DNA from: Clostridiaceae bacterium
GTDB lineage: Bacteria > Bacillota > Clostridia > DSM-8532
Reading direction: 5' to 3'
Assembly (NCBI GenBank): GCA_012521105.1
Contig: JAAYNA010000063.1
Span: 1-64,000, forward strand
Length of the DNA stretch: 64,000 bases
In this document: positions 51,301 through 59,861 of the stretch, in pieces
How the letters are laid out: each line of letters begins with the position of its first letter
Position numbering within the stretch: the stretch's first letter is position 1
Notes under the pieces: generated by a model
Database searches by the model: none
What the model was told of the DNA's origin: nothing
The model's input: only the letters and a program-made list of their open reading frames with translations
Program-made: the position numbers and the translations under genes

Positions 51301-51839
51301 AATCGGTAGGTTATGACACTTATGTGAAGCTTCTGGATGAAACGATAAAGGAATTAAAGGGGGAATTTATACCTGACGATGATTTTGAAGTAACAATTGA
51401 TATCAAGATAGATGCATATCTTGATTCGGGCTATATACCCGACGAACAGGCAAGGCTTGACATGTATAAAACAATTGCTGCTATTGAAACCGAAGACGAG
51501 GCCATGGATGTATATGATGAACTTATAGACAGATACGGTGACGTTCCCGATGCAGCCTCAAATCTGATTAAAACCGTTTTGGTAAGAAAACTTGCTGCAA
51601 GATGTGGATTTAGTATTATTAAGAAAAAGGGTAACATGGTACTGTTGTATTTTAAGGATCAAACCACACTCCCCTTATCACTCTTATCAAAATTTATACA
51701 GGAGCAAAAGGGAAGGATCATGTTTTCAGCAGGCAAAACACCTTACCTGTCATATAGGGCAGAGGGCTTAAATCCCTCTGAAATACTTGATAATATTAAG
51801 ATTCTGTTACAGACGGTTCATAAATTGCAGTTGGAATAA
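48348..51839 (+). CDS. mfd: Transcription-repair coupling factor
   Basis: A 1163-residue Mfd translocase that removes stalled RNA polymerase and recruits UvrA. The N-terminal UvrB-like region (about 25-350, FTIRGGIIDIFPI) is followed by the CarD-like polymerase-interacting domain (GDFVVHQTHGIGIYKG). The SF2 motor has LCGDVGYGKTEVA, DEEQRFGV, LSATPIPRT and QLRGRVGRS, and a C-terminal TRCF domain closes it. The ATG at 48348 follows GAGGTTG; a TTG five codons upstream is less likely. The fin anti-sigma gene that lies between pth and mfd in Bacillus is absent. Confidence 0.96.
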   Translation: MNNNRFYNWDKFCEIKTDISEGSSISINGLMDTQRHHMVYSVIAKTNRKVIYIAANELQARNAFANFNGMSKGRVLYFPFREKMLYDVEAKSNDQAHERIEILDRILRRDYDIVVLSCESLLDIFMPPEDFASHRLSFKTGDTIDLEKLISELVKMGYEREEEVQGPGQFTIRGGIIDIFPIQLANPVRVELFDIEVDSIRIFDPESQRSVQSIMEFDILPAKEFIFTKDHAAHIADRVQCELSEVLSKIKDRELAYSLDRNFGTYIEKLKNAEYFAGIDKFIPYFYEKKHTILHYVNRGELLFIEDVARLKQRLGNVIEEYHRQCEILLEKGMILPGSFSMYHDPEELSKQFADMQMVYLNSLDAQEWLTDIKGQYSLHGYNIEPYGGHIEELKKDIRSWLDKGYQITIQTSSEQRKEGLKSFLENENIRTLTQYPEGDIPCVVIKTGQLRNGFIYPDIKWAVLCESDIIADKKTRISPQFRSGKKIKIFTDLTVGDFVVHQTHGIGIYKGIESLTVDGTKNEYLKIEYRDGGLLYIPTTQMELIQKYIGTEGKNPRINKLGGTEWAKQKKRVKESLKQLAESLIRLEAERAAMEGHAYSPDTVWQKQFEDAFEWEETKDQLRCTEEIKADMESKRPMDRLLCGDVGYGKTEVALRAVFKAAMDGKQSAFLVPTTVLASQHFENFKKRFEQFPVTVEMLSRFRTVSEQKKIIKDLKSGRIDLIVGTHKLLNKEVRFKDLGLLIIDEEQRFGVEQKEKVKSMYPKVDILTLSATPIPRTLHMSLTGIRDISTIEEPPEQRYPVQTYVLEYSEDVISDAIRREIARDGQVFYLYNRVKGIQAKAARLQEMLKPIRVGYAHGQMSERQLEKIITSFINKEFDVLVCTTIIESGIDMPNVNTIIVEDADRLGLAQMYQLRGRVGRSNRLAYAYLTYKKDKVLNEIAEKRLKAIREFTEFGSGFKIAMRDLQIRGAGNLLGPEQHGHMESVGYDTYVKLLDETIKELKGEFIPDDDFEVTIDIKIDAYLDSGYIPDEQARLDMYKTIAAIETEDEAMDVYDELIDRYGDVPDAASNLIKTVLVRKLAARCGFSIIKKKGNMVLLYFKDQTTLPLSLLSKFIQEQKGRIMFSAGKTPYLSYRAEGLNPSEILDNIKILLQTVHKLQLE

Positions 51840-51999
51840 TAATTGATTATAATTAAAATGTCTGAACTAAATCCATCACTGAAAATTGCATTATAATCAG
51901 GCTAAAATATTGTTATTGCTTTTGTTTCCTTTATTGCACTACTATTTTTGGGCAATAAGGAAGTGTTTAATATTTGACCACATCAAAGGTGGATTAACC

Positions 52000-53031
52000 A
52001 TGAAAAAAATAATGACCATTGTACTTATTGCAGCGGTTATTGCTACAGGAAGTATTTATTTTATATTGGATTCAAGAAGTTATGTCGCCAAGGTTGGCGG
52101 TCAGAAAATCAAGAATTATGAGTATGTTTTCTTTCTCCGCACTCAAAAGCAGATAACAGAATCTGAGGCGGGTGTGACCGATGAGCAGGAGAAAAGAAAA
52201 CTTTGGAAGACGGCTGTTGACGGGGAGGATCCGGTAGTAATTGTTATGAACCAGGCTTTGGAAAACGCAAAAGAGTTTAAAGTGCAATTAATCAAGGCCA
52301 GACAATCAAAATTTAGGCTGTCTGATTCGGAGCGCAAGGAAATCAATCAGTATTTAAATAATTGGTTGCAAATTACAGAAAACAGAAATTATGTACTGAA
52401 TGAAATAGGCATAAGTATTTCCCAGTTCAAGGACATGATGATGAAGTCCCAGCTTGTGGGCAGGTTTGCCTATGACTTTATGCAAAAAAACAGTGACGCT
52501 GTAACTGTTTTGGATGAAGAGGCAGAAAAATATTACAACGAGAACAGAAAAAATATGGATGACGTAACAGTCAGGCATATTTTAATTTCAATTGAAGAAA
52601 ATATGAGTGACGAACAAAAAGCCGAGAAAAGAAAGCTTTCGGAAGAGCTTTTGAAAAGGCTGGAAAAGGGTGAAAACATGTCCGACCTGGTTAATGAGTA
52701 TTCTGATGACCCCGGCTCGAAGGAAAATGGAGGCATATACACCTTCAAATATTCCGAACCCTACGCCCGAGAGTTTAAAGATTGGGCCTTCAGCGCCAAG
52801 GTTGGGGATATGGATATTGTTGAAACCCAATTTGGATATCATATTATGAGGCTGGAATACAGAAGTACCTTTGAAGACAAAAAGGAACTTGCCAGAAGCG
52901 AAATAAAAGCCAATAAGCTTAATGAGTATTATCAAAACAAGGTAAAAGAATGGCTGGATGATCCGTATTTTAATCTGGTTAAAAATGAAAAAATACTCAA
53001 TAAAATAACCAAGAAAACCTTTGAAAAATAA
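52000..53031 (+). CDS. Membrane-anchored parvulin-type peptidyl-prolyl isomerase (PrsA/SurA-like)
   Basis: A 343-residue foldase outside the cell membrane. An N-terminal signal or anchor segment (KKIMTIVLIAAVIATGSIYF) without a lipobox Cys precedes a SurA_N-like helical region (about 30-175) and a PpiC domain (about 180-275: VRHILISIEENM, YSDDPGSKENGG, FSAKVGDMDIVETQFGYHIM). It would help fold secreted proteins. The ATG at 52000 follows AAAGGTGG; an ATG 38 codons upstream would add an implausible leader. Placed between mfd and spoVT, near where Bacillus has other genes. Confidence 0.88.
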   Translation: MKKIMTIVLIAAVIATGSIYFILDSRSYVAKVGGQKIKNYEYVFFLRTQKQITESEAGVTDEQEKRKLWKTAVDGEDPVVIVMNQALENAKEFKVQLIKARQSKFRLSDSERKEINQYLNNWLQITENRNYVLNEIGISISQFKDMMMKSQLVGRFAYDFMQKNSDAVTVLDEEAEKYYNENRKNMDDVTVRHILISIEENMSDEQKAEKRKLSEELLKRLEKGENMSDLVNEYSDDPGSKENGGIYTFKYSEPYAREFKDWAFSAKVGDMDIVETQFGYHIMRLEYRSTFEDKKELARSEIKANKLNEYYQNKVKEWLDDPYFNLVKNEKILNKITKKTFEK

Positions 53032-53138
53032 CGAGGTGTAGAATTCCCGCTGCTTTACACTGCCACGCCCTCCTTCAACTAAAAAATCTTTCAAGCACAA
53101 CCACCTTTTGGCTTAAGTCTTTTATATTTGGTATGTTT

Positions 53139-53168
53139 GCATAAAAACTACAGTATCTATTCATAATA
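53139..53168 (+). promoter_or_regulatory. Sigma-G-type promoter of spoVT
   Basis: GCATA and CATAATA are spaced by 18 bases, matching the forespore sigma-G consensus (gHATR, 17-18, CATwhTA). It lies about 40 bases before the spoVT start, and spoVT is a sigma-G gene in Bacillus. Confidence 0.75.
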
Positions 53169-53208
53169 ATAGCGTAAGATTTCTTTAGGTTGAAAGGAGG
53201 CATAGACC

Positions 53209-53760
53209 TTGAAGGCAACAGGCATCGTTAGAAGAATTGATGATTTGGGACGTGTTGTAATTCCCAAGGAAATCAGACGGACATTGAGAATTCGTGAAGG
53301 CGATCCATTAGAAATATTTACAGACCGTGAAGGTGAAGTAATTCTAAAGAAATATTCCCCTATTGGCGAATTGGGTGATTTTGCAACAGAATATGCTGAA
53401 TCTCTGCATAATACAAGTGGGCATATTGTATGTGTTGCTGACAGGGATTCCATCATTGCTGTATCAGGTGCATCTAAAAAGGAGTTCCTGGAGAAACCGT
53501 TAAGCAGTGAACTTGAAAAAATCATAGAATCAAAAAACACATTTGTAGCACCTTCTGCTGAATCTGCAAAAGTTACAATTTTAAGTGACGAATCAAGTGA
53601 CAAATATACATCCCAGGTTATTACACCTATTATTTCAGAAGGTGATCCTATCGGAGCTGTAATGGTTTTATCAACAGATCCTAATGCTAAAATGGGTGAT
53701 GTCGAGACAAAGCTGGCCCAGTCGGCAGCAACTTTTTTAGGAAAGCATATGGAACAATAA
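53209..53760 (+). CDS. spoVT: Stage V sporulation protein T, AbrB-family regulator
   Basis: A 183-residue forespore regulator. The N-terminal AbrB swapped-hairpin DNA-binding domain (about 1-50, GIVRRIDDLGRVVIPKEIRR) is followed by a GAF-like domain (about 55-180). In Bacillus it tunes sigma-G genes, including those for germination. TTG start with AAAGGAGG upstream. A sigma-G promoter precedes it and a terminator follows. Confidence 0.97.
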   Translation: MKATGIVRRIDDLGRVVIPKEIRRTLRIREGDPLEIFTDREGEVILKKYSPIGELGDFATEYAESLHNTSGHIVCVADRDSIIAVSGASKKEFLEKPLSSELEKIIESKNTFVAPSAESAKVTILSDESSDKYTSQVITPIISEGDPIGAVMVLSTDPNAKMGDVETKLAQSAATFLGKHMEQ

Positions 53761-53798
53761 AAGAAGAGAGCCTCAAAGGCTCTCTCTTCTTTATAACC
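53761..53798 (+). terminator. Intrinsic terminator after spoVT
   Basis: AAGAAGAGAGCCT and AGGCTCTCTCTTCTT pair with a small bulge; the 3' arm itself ends TTCTTT. The GH88 gene converges from the right, so the hairpin may serve both. Confidence 0.8.
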
Positions 53799-53849
53799 AA
53801 AAAAATACCCCTGCCAAAATTCCTTGTTGGTAAGCCGAATTCTTTTTAA

Positions 53850-54989
53850 TCACCACAGACAAATGCCCTTTTCCTTCAATTTCATGATGGCTTCCAGAAA
53901 ATAAAAATCACCGTAAATAATGCTTTTATGTATACCGCTGTTATATGATTCCGAACCATTTTTCAAAATGGAGTCTGTCTTGTCAGTCCAGTCGCATTGC
54001 TCTTTTTCCAGGGATTTCAAAATCTTTATTGCAGTATTTAAATAAAGTTTTTTTTCAAAAGAGGGAACATGTTTGGAAATTTCGATCATTCCGCAGGCGG
54101 CAATAGCACCGGCAGTTGTATCAATGTATAATGGTGCGTCAGGACTTCTGAAATCTATGGTTGGGATGAAGCTGTCCTGAATACAGGATATGAAATAATG
54201 AGCTACTTTTTTAGCAAGATCCAGATATAGTGTTTTTTGGGTGTGCAAATAAGATAAAGCGAAACCATATATTGCCCAGCTTTGCCCCCTGGACCATGAC
54301 GAACCCGTGCCATACCCCTGACCACCATAAGTTTTAATAACTTCCCCTGTATTTGTGTCGTATTCAATAATGTGAATTACCGACCCGTCAGGACGAATTA
54401 CATTTTCAGCTGTCTTATCGGCATGAGCTTCAGCTATGAAACGGTAGCGGCTATAGCCTGTTTCATTCGAAGCCCAATATAATAACGGGAGATTCATCAT
54501 AGTATCTATAATAGACCATCCCTCCCGCTCTTTACCATTCCATGCAGTGATAAAACCACCTTTTATATTAAACCGCGACGCTAAATGATTTGCGGCAATT
54601 AATCCTCTGATTTTGGATTCTGGATTACCTGTAATTCTGTAGTTCGCAACGCTTGATAAATGCCACATGAAGCCGACATCATGGTGCAGGCCTTCAAAAC
54701 TTCCGTCAAGCCCAAATAGCACCTTATCCAAACGCAGTTCTGCTTTTTCTGCCATTTCTCTGTATTTTTCATCCTGTGTTCCCATATACATCAGCCACAG
54801 AATTCCGGGCCAGAAGCCATTAGTCCACCAGGTGGGATCTTCTTTGAATTTGTCGTCGTATCTACCGTCAACAGTTGTATAAGGTATTTTATCCCCCACA
54901 TTGGCAGCGACTTTGCTCATCTTGACTTTAATATTTTCCCAAACCGAATCAAGCCAATTACTGTCCTGCACTGAAATGCCGAACATCAT
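53850..54989 (-). CDS. Glycoside hydrolase family 88 (unsaturated glucuronyl hydrolase)
   Basis: A 379-residue (alpha/alpha)6-barrel enzyme that releases 4,5-unsaturated uronic acids from oligosaccharides made by polysaccharide lyases. The two family aspartates appear as D104 in HHDVGFM and D162 in IDTMMNLP, with SWSRGQSWAIYG and DTTAGAIAACG also typical. No signal peptide, so it acts in the cytoplasm on imported oligosaccharides. The start is the ATG after AAGGAGTGA on the minus strand; a GTG two codons up is possible. Its product would feed the KDG route served by KdgK at 15.3 kb. Confidence 0.92.
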   Translation of the reverse strand: MMFGISVQDSNWLDSVWENIKVKMSKVAANVGDKIPYTTVDGRYDDKFKEDPTWWTNGFWPGILWLMYMGTQDEKYREMAEKAELRLDKVLFGLDGSFEGLHHDVGFMWHLSSVANYRITGNPESKIRGLIAANHLASRFNIKGGFITAWNGKEREGWSIIDTMMNLPLLYWASNETGYSRYRFIAEAHADKTAENVIRPDGSVIHIIEYDTNTGEVIKTYGGQGYGTGSSWSRGQSWAIYGFALSYLHTQKTLYLDLAKKVAHYFISCIQDSFIPTIDFRSPDAPLYIDTTAGAIAACGMIEISKHVPSFEKKLYLNTAIKILKSLEKEQCDWTDKTDSILKNGSESYNSGIHKSIIYGDFYFLEAIMKLKEKGICLW

Positions 54990-55103
54990 ATTCACTCCTT
55001 ATTTACCAAATATTTTATATGAGTGCTTATATTGTATCATGATTAGTGTATCAATGGTATCTTACTTTTTCCTTTTACATAATATATATCCAATACTAAC
55101 CTC

Positions 55104-55132
55104 TTGAAAGATAGGTGCTGTTCCAGTATAAT
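55104..55132 (+). promoter_or_regulatory. Promoter of the SRP RNA gene
   Basis: TTGAAA and TATAAT with exactly 17 bases between; the mature 5' end of the RNA predicted from helix pairing (55140) lies eight bases after the -10. Confidence 0.85.
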
Positions 55133-55139
55133 TAGAATA

Positions 55140-55405
55140 TCGTGCTAGACGGGGAGGTAGCGGTGCCCTGTACCTGCAACCCGCTATAGCAGGGTTGAAT
55201 TCCTGCCCGAGGCATGTAGCTGTGAAGTCAGGGCCCTGATTAAAGGGCAATGAAGATTGGGTCTTGCGCAATTCAGGGCTGTGAACCCCGTCAGGTCCGG
55301 AAGGAAGCAGCGGTAAGCAGTTGACTGGATGTGCCGTGAGGGTGCCTAATCCGAGCTTTTTGTCAGAGTACCGTTTGTAGCTGTATGTCGACGGCAGGTG
55401 CACGA
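55140..55405 (+). ncRNA. ffs: Signal recognition particle RNA, large bacterial type
   Basis: A 266-base RNA of the Bacillus-type SRP class with Alu and S domains. The diagnostic Ffh-binding segment GTCAGGTCCGGAAGGAAGCA lies at about 55290-55310 and is followed by GCGGTAAGCAG. The ends pair (TCGTGC at 55140 with GCACGA at 55400), and the 5' part holds the paired Alu-domain loops. It scaffolds Ffh for co-translational targeting of secreted and membrane proteins. A perfectly spaced promoter precedes it. The region 55406-55615 shows no clear terminator or gene. Confidence 0.95.
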
Positions 55406-55615
55406 TACATATCTATGTGTGAATTTGCGTCAGAGATTTATCTTCCGGTATTTAATATTAAAACTTTATTTCCCCATGTAATATTAATCTGTAAAAAAAT
55501 GAAACTTTTCAGCTTCTAACCATAGCAGTTTATTTATTTTAAATATTGTGAATTTAGTAAAAAAGGCCGATAAAAAATTAGAGTGGTTAAATGGTTTTGT
55601 CAGGCGGTAAAATTT

Positions 55616-57541
55616 ATGAACAGAAATAATAAAAGAGTTCTGTATATTATTTGTTTTTTTATTTTTATTTTTACCTTGTTATGGCTTATATTCTCTTATG
55701 TAACAAGCAATTCTCATTTTGCTTTTTTCACGTGGTTATCAGGTGATTTGCTTCTGTCATTATTAATAACATCATTAATTATTATCATTTTCTTAATAAG
55801 CCGCTATAACAGTTTAATCCGGGAACTTAACAGATCCTTTAAAAAAATAAACAATTCAGATAACGATAAGCACCCGGCTGAAAGCAAAAGAAAGACATTA
55901 TTGCATGCTATATTTGATATCAGCTATGACATCGGTAGAATAACAAAAGACATACAAAAACAGATAAGAGAGCTGAATGAGCGTAGCGCAGAGCTTGATC
56001 GAAAAAATACCAAATTGAATAATGCCTATAAACAGCTTGAAACATCATATGCCCAACTGCAGGCCTTAATGGAACAGCTGAAAGAATCAGAGCAGAGATA
56101 CCACTCTCTTGTGATTAATATTCCTGATATTGTTCTTACCCTTGACAGCCATGGAAGAATAACTTTTGGCAACAGAGCCTGTAGAGACATTTTAAACTTC
56201 AGGCGTCATGACATTGTGGGAAAACCATTTCAGTGCTTTATTCATGATGATTATGTTAGTACATTTAACTACGGGAAACTTAAGCAGTTAGTTCAGGAAA
56301 AAGGCGAACAAATAATACAAATCCCGTTGAAGAGAAAAAACGGTACAATAATTCAAACAGAGATTAAATTTACACCTGCTTTAGAATCCCGGGGCAGCAG
56401 TATACAGGCAATTATACGTGATGTAACAGAGCAAAAGCTGATGGAAAATAAACTTGTTGAAAACAACCGAAGACTTGAAATTATAAATGGTTTTAGTCAG
56501 AAGATTTCTTCGGCTTTGGAACTGCCTGATATATATAGAACCTGTGTAAAAACTTTAACTGAATTATTGGGATTCTATGGTGCAATATATTTCATGGCAG
56601 AAAAAAAGGACAAATTTTATCGTATTGCAGAGTATTCGGGAGATTATTTTAAGCAATCCGACAGTTTGAAATATTTTTCATATATTCATCGCGATATATC
56701 CTCGTTATACAATAGAAATAAAGATGGTACAGTTCTGGGTTTTAATACATTTGTTGAGCCTCTTATTAAAGAGCATGGGAAAATCGTAAACATTCCGCCT
56801 TTTGAGGCAGTATATATTCAGGAACTGAAAATGGGAGATACAGGTTCGGGTCTGCTGCTTGTAATTACTAATAAAGCTCTTTCGCCCGAGGAATTTGATA
56901 TATTGCGTTCCATTGGCAATACCGCCGCTGTTGCAGTTGAAAATTCAATATATCTGACCAAATCAAAAAATAGCTATGTTGCAACATTTGATGCACTTAT
57001 CACTGCTGTAGAAGCCAGGGATCAGTATACAAGGGGGCATTTACAAAGAGTTTCGGCTTTTGCTGTTAGAATAGCCAAAGAAATGGGAATGAATAAAGAA
57101 CAGATAGAAGAGCTCCGCATAGCAGGCATATTACATGACGTGGGGAAAATTGGAATAAGTGACAAAATCCTGCTTAAGAAGGGGCCTCTTACAAAGGAAG
57201 AGTATGAAGAAATTAAGAAGCACCCTGCCATAAGTAATAAAATTCTTCATCCAATAGGTTTATCAGACAGAATTCTAAAGGCAATAGCATTCCATCATGA
57301 GAGATTTGACGGCAGAGGATATCCCTTCGGATTAAGTAATGAAAGCCTTGGCCCTGAACCGCAGATTATTGCTGTGGCAGATGCCTTTGATGCTATGACT
57401 TCAAAAAGACCTTACCGGGAACCATGGTCGGTAGCTGAGGCTATCAGAGAGCTTGAAGCAAATAAAGGAAGTCAGTTTCATCCCGATATTGTTGATGTTA
57501 TGCTCAAAATTCAAAGAAATAGAGTTAAACCCCTTATCTAG
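55616..57541 (+). CDS. Membrane sensor with PAS, GAF and HD-GYP domains
   Basis: A 641-residue protein. Two N-terminal membrane helices (about 9-30 and 44-62) are followed by a coiled coil (about 105-155), a PAS domain (about 158-275: IPDIVLTLDSHGRITFGN), a GAF-like region (about 290-450) and an HD-GYP domain (about 455-635: LHDVGKIGI, HHERFDGRGYP, DAFDAMTSKRPYR). HD-GYP domains hydrolyse c-di-GMP, so it may oppose a GGDEF protein such as that at 0.3 kb. The ATG at 55616 is preferred; a GTG 11 codons upstream is open. Monocistronic, with its own terminator. Confidence 0.9.
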   Translation: MNRNNKRVLYIICFFIFIFTLLWLIFSYVTSNSHFAFFTWLSGDLLLSLLITSLIIIIFLISRYNSLIRELNRSFKKINNSDNDKHPAESKRKTLLHAIFDISYDIGRITKDIQKQIRELNERSAELDRKNTKLNNAYKQLETSYAQLQALMEQLKESEQRYHSLVINIPDIVLTLDSHGRITFGNRACRDILNFRRHDIVGKPFQCFIHDDYVSTFNYGKLKQLVQEKGEQIIQIPLKRKNGTIIQTEIKFTPALESRGSSIQAIIRDVTEQKLMENKLVENNRRLEIINGFSQKISSALELPDIYRTCVKTLTELLGFYGAIYFMAEKKDKFYRIAEYSGDYFKQSDSLKYFSYIHRDISSLYNRNKDGTVLGFNTFVEPLIKEHGKIVNIPPFEAVYIQELKMGDTGSGLLLVITNKALSPEEFDILRSIGNTAAVAVENSIYLTKSKNSYVATFDALITAVEARDQYTRGHLQRVSAFAVRIAKEMGMNKEQIEELRIAGILHDVGKIGISDKILLKKGPLTKEEYEEIKKHPAISNKILHPIGLSDRILKAIAFHHERFDGRGYPFGLSNESLGPEPQIIAVADAFDAMTSKRPYREPWSVAEAIRELEANKGSQFHPDIVDVMLKIQRNRVKPLI

Positions 57542-57624
57542 AGTATTAATGTACAGGTTTGAATTAGCCACCCATTTTTTATTGGCAATCATAAATTTGT
57601 ATGTTATAATCATAAAGGTTTTTT

Positions 57625-57646
57625 AAAGTCCTTGGGACTTTTTTAT
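57625..57646 (+). terminator. Intrinsic terminator after the HD-GYP gene
   Basis: AAAGTCC and GGACTTT form a 7-bp stem with a three-base loop, followed by a run of T. Confidence 0.85.
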
Positions 57647-57800
57647 TATTAAACTAATTTAATCTGCTTTGTTCCTTTGGTAAGAATGGTAATACTTAAG
57701 GATAGCTTAATAATTTAATCTGATCATCTGTTTTTGGTATGGGAATTAAGCAGATTGTTAAATACTATATTAATATTTAAAATTTAGGAGGCCAACCTGA

Positions 57801-59081
57801 ATGAAATCGAAAGTAGAAAATGTGGACAAGAATGTTGTGAAATTAACTATTGAGGAAGATGCACAGCGCTTTAACGAAAGTCTTAGAAAAGCGTACCAGA
57901 AAACTAAAGGCAGGTTTTCAATTCCCGGTTTTAGAAAAGGCAGAGCTCCAATGAATTTAATTGAAAAATACTATGGAGATAATATATTTTATGAAGAAGC
58001 CTTCAATATAATCTGCCCCGATGCATATGAGGCGGCAATAAAGGAACATAACATTATCCCTGTGGATGCACCTGAATTAGATATTGAACAGATTGGCAGG
58101 GATCAAAATTTAATATTCACCGCAAAAGTAACAGTTAAACCCGAGGTTAAACTGGGGGAATATAAAGGGCTTCCTGTAGAAAAAGAGCAGGTGAATATTA
58201 CCGATGAAGATGTTCAAAAAGAGCTTGAGAAAATTCAGGACAGAAATTCAAGGCTTGTTTCTGTAGAGGACAGACCTGTTCAGGATAAAGATATTATAAA
58301 TATTGATTTTGAAGGATTTATTGACGGCCAGCTTTTTGAAGGAGGTTCATCAAAGGGATATACACTGGTTGTGGGTTCTAACACTTTTATTCCCGGTTTT
58401 GAGGAACAGCTAATTGGTGCCTCACTGAATCAGGAATTAGACGTAAATGTTACATTCCCGGAAGATTATCATAGTGAGGAGCTAAAGGGAAAACCGGCAG
58501 TTTTCAAAGTCCGTATTAACGAAATAAAATACAAGGAACTTCCTGTTATAGATGATGAGTTTGCTCAGGATGTGAGTGAATTTGATACCTTGGAAGAATA
58601 TAAAGCCGATATTAGAAAGAAATTAGAAAAAGATGCTCAGGATGCGGCCGAACGTAAATATGAAAATGAGCTTGTTAAGAAAGCTGTGGAAAATGCCGAA
58701 GTTGATATTCCGGAAGTTATGGTGGAACGTCAGATCAACAATATTATGCAAAGGTTAAATATGACTCTGCTTTATCAGGGTATGGATTTGAATACCTATT
58801 TAAATATGATGGGTATTGACGAAAAAACAATGCGTGATGATTACAGGGAAAGGGCTCTTGAGGAAGTAAAAACACAGTTGGTACTGGAAAAGATTTCCCA
58901 AGCTGAAAAAGTTGAAGCTTCGGACGAAGAAGTTGAGGCAGAGATAGCAGAGATGGCTAAAAATTACAATCAAAATGCCGAGGATTTTAAGAAACATTTA
59001 CAGAATGACGATATAGAATATATTAAAGACACCATTATTACAAGAAAAACTATTGAACTGATGAAGCAGAAACCCGAGTAA
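57801..59081 (+). CDS. tig: Trigger factor
   Basis: A 426-residue ribosome-bound chaperone. The N-terminal domain carries the ribosome-docking motif GFRKGRAP, followed by an FKBP-type isomerase domain (about 160-245: KDIINIDFEGFIDGQLFEGG, FIPGFEEQLIGA) and a helical C-terminal chaperone domain. TAGGAGG precedes the ATG. It precedes clpP and clpX, the common order. Confidence 0.97.
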   Translation: MKSKVENVDKNVVKLTIEEDAQRFNESLRKAYQKTKGRFSIPGFRKGRAPMNLIEKYYGDNIFYEEAFNIICPDAYEAAIKEHNIIPVDAPELDIEQIGRDQNLIFTAKVTVKPEVKLGEYKGLPVEKEQVNITDEDVQKELEKIQDRNSRLVSVEDRPVQDKDIINIDFEGFIDGQLFEGGSSKGYTLVVGSNTFIPGFEEQLIGASLNQELDVNVTFPEDYHSEELKGKPAVFKVRINEIKYKELPVIDDEFAQDVSEFDTLEEYKADIRKKLEKDAQDAAERKYENELVKKAVENAEVDIPEVMVERQINNIMQRLNMTLLYQGMDLNTYLNMMGIDEKTMRDDYRERALEEVKTQLVLEKISQAEKVEASDEEVEAEIAEMAKNYNQNAEDFKKHLQNDDIEYIKDTIITRKTIELMKQKPE

Positions 59082-59265
59082 AAGTAAGCCTCAACAGATT
59101 ATGCAAAAGATACCGGTTATATAATATCGGGTAATTTTGTTTAAAAGATCACAACCGGGGAAATTTATATAATACTATTGTACAATAAACAATAATTTTA
59201 TACTTAAGTATAATAACAGTATGGTCCGTCAAAAAAAGATCATATTAAGAAAAGGGGGATGAAAT

Positions 59266-59847
59266 ATGCCACTTATACCTTATGTAATTGAGCAGAGTAA
59301 CAGGGGAGAACGTTCATATGATATTTACTCCCGTTTGCTGGAGGATAGAATCATATTTTTAAGCGACGAGGTTAATGATGTAACAGCAAGCCTGATAGTA
59401 GCTCAAATGCTGTTTTTGGATGCTAAGGATCCAGACAAGGATATACAGTTTTATATTAATAGTCCTGGTGGCTCAGTATCAGCGGGTCTTGCCATTTATG
59501 ATACAATACAGCATGTGAAATCCGATGTATCTACAATTTGTGTAGGTATGGCAGCAAGTATGGGAGCATTTTTACTTGCTTCAGGAACCAAGGGTAAACG
59601 TTTTGCCTTGCCCAACAGCACAATAATGATACATCAGCCTATGGGTGGTGCGAAAGGTCAGGCCACCGATATCAAAATTCACGCAGAATGGATTTTAAAA
59701 ACTAAGGATAATTTAAACCGCATTTTAAGTGAAAAAACCGGGCAGCCTCTGGAAAAGATTCAGCGCGATGTAGAAAGGGATTACTTTATGTCTTCATGGG
59801 AGGCAAAGGATTACGGAATTGTCGACGAAGTTATGGTACCAAGATAA
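59266..59847 (+). CDS. clpP: ATP-dependent Clp protease proteolytic subunit
   Basis: A 193-residue serine protease forming the tetradecameric ClpP barrel. The catalytic triad is S98 (GMAASMGAF), H123 (MIHQPMGG) and D172 (RDYFMSS). The N-terminal propeptide is short (start [10 protein letters not shown]). GGGGGATG-type site before the ATG. It is followed by clpX after 14 bases. Confidence 0.97.
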   Translation: MPLIPYVIEQSNRGERSYDIYSRLLEDRIIFLSDEVNDVTASLIVAQMLFLDAKDPDKDIQFYINSPGGSVSAGLAIYDTIQHVKSDVSTICVGMAASMGAFLLASGTKGKRFALPNSTIMIHQPMGGAKGQATDIKIHAEWILKTKDNLNRILSEKTGQPLEKIQRDVERDYFMSSWEAKDYGIVDEVMVPR

Positions 59848-59861
59848 CGAGGTGAAGTTTA

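Noticed and set aside
55062-55403. Minus-strand open frame of 113 codons
   Set aside because: It is antisense to the SRP RNA, whose conserved core and promoter explain the sequence.
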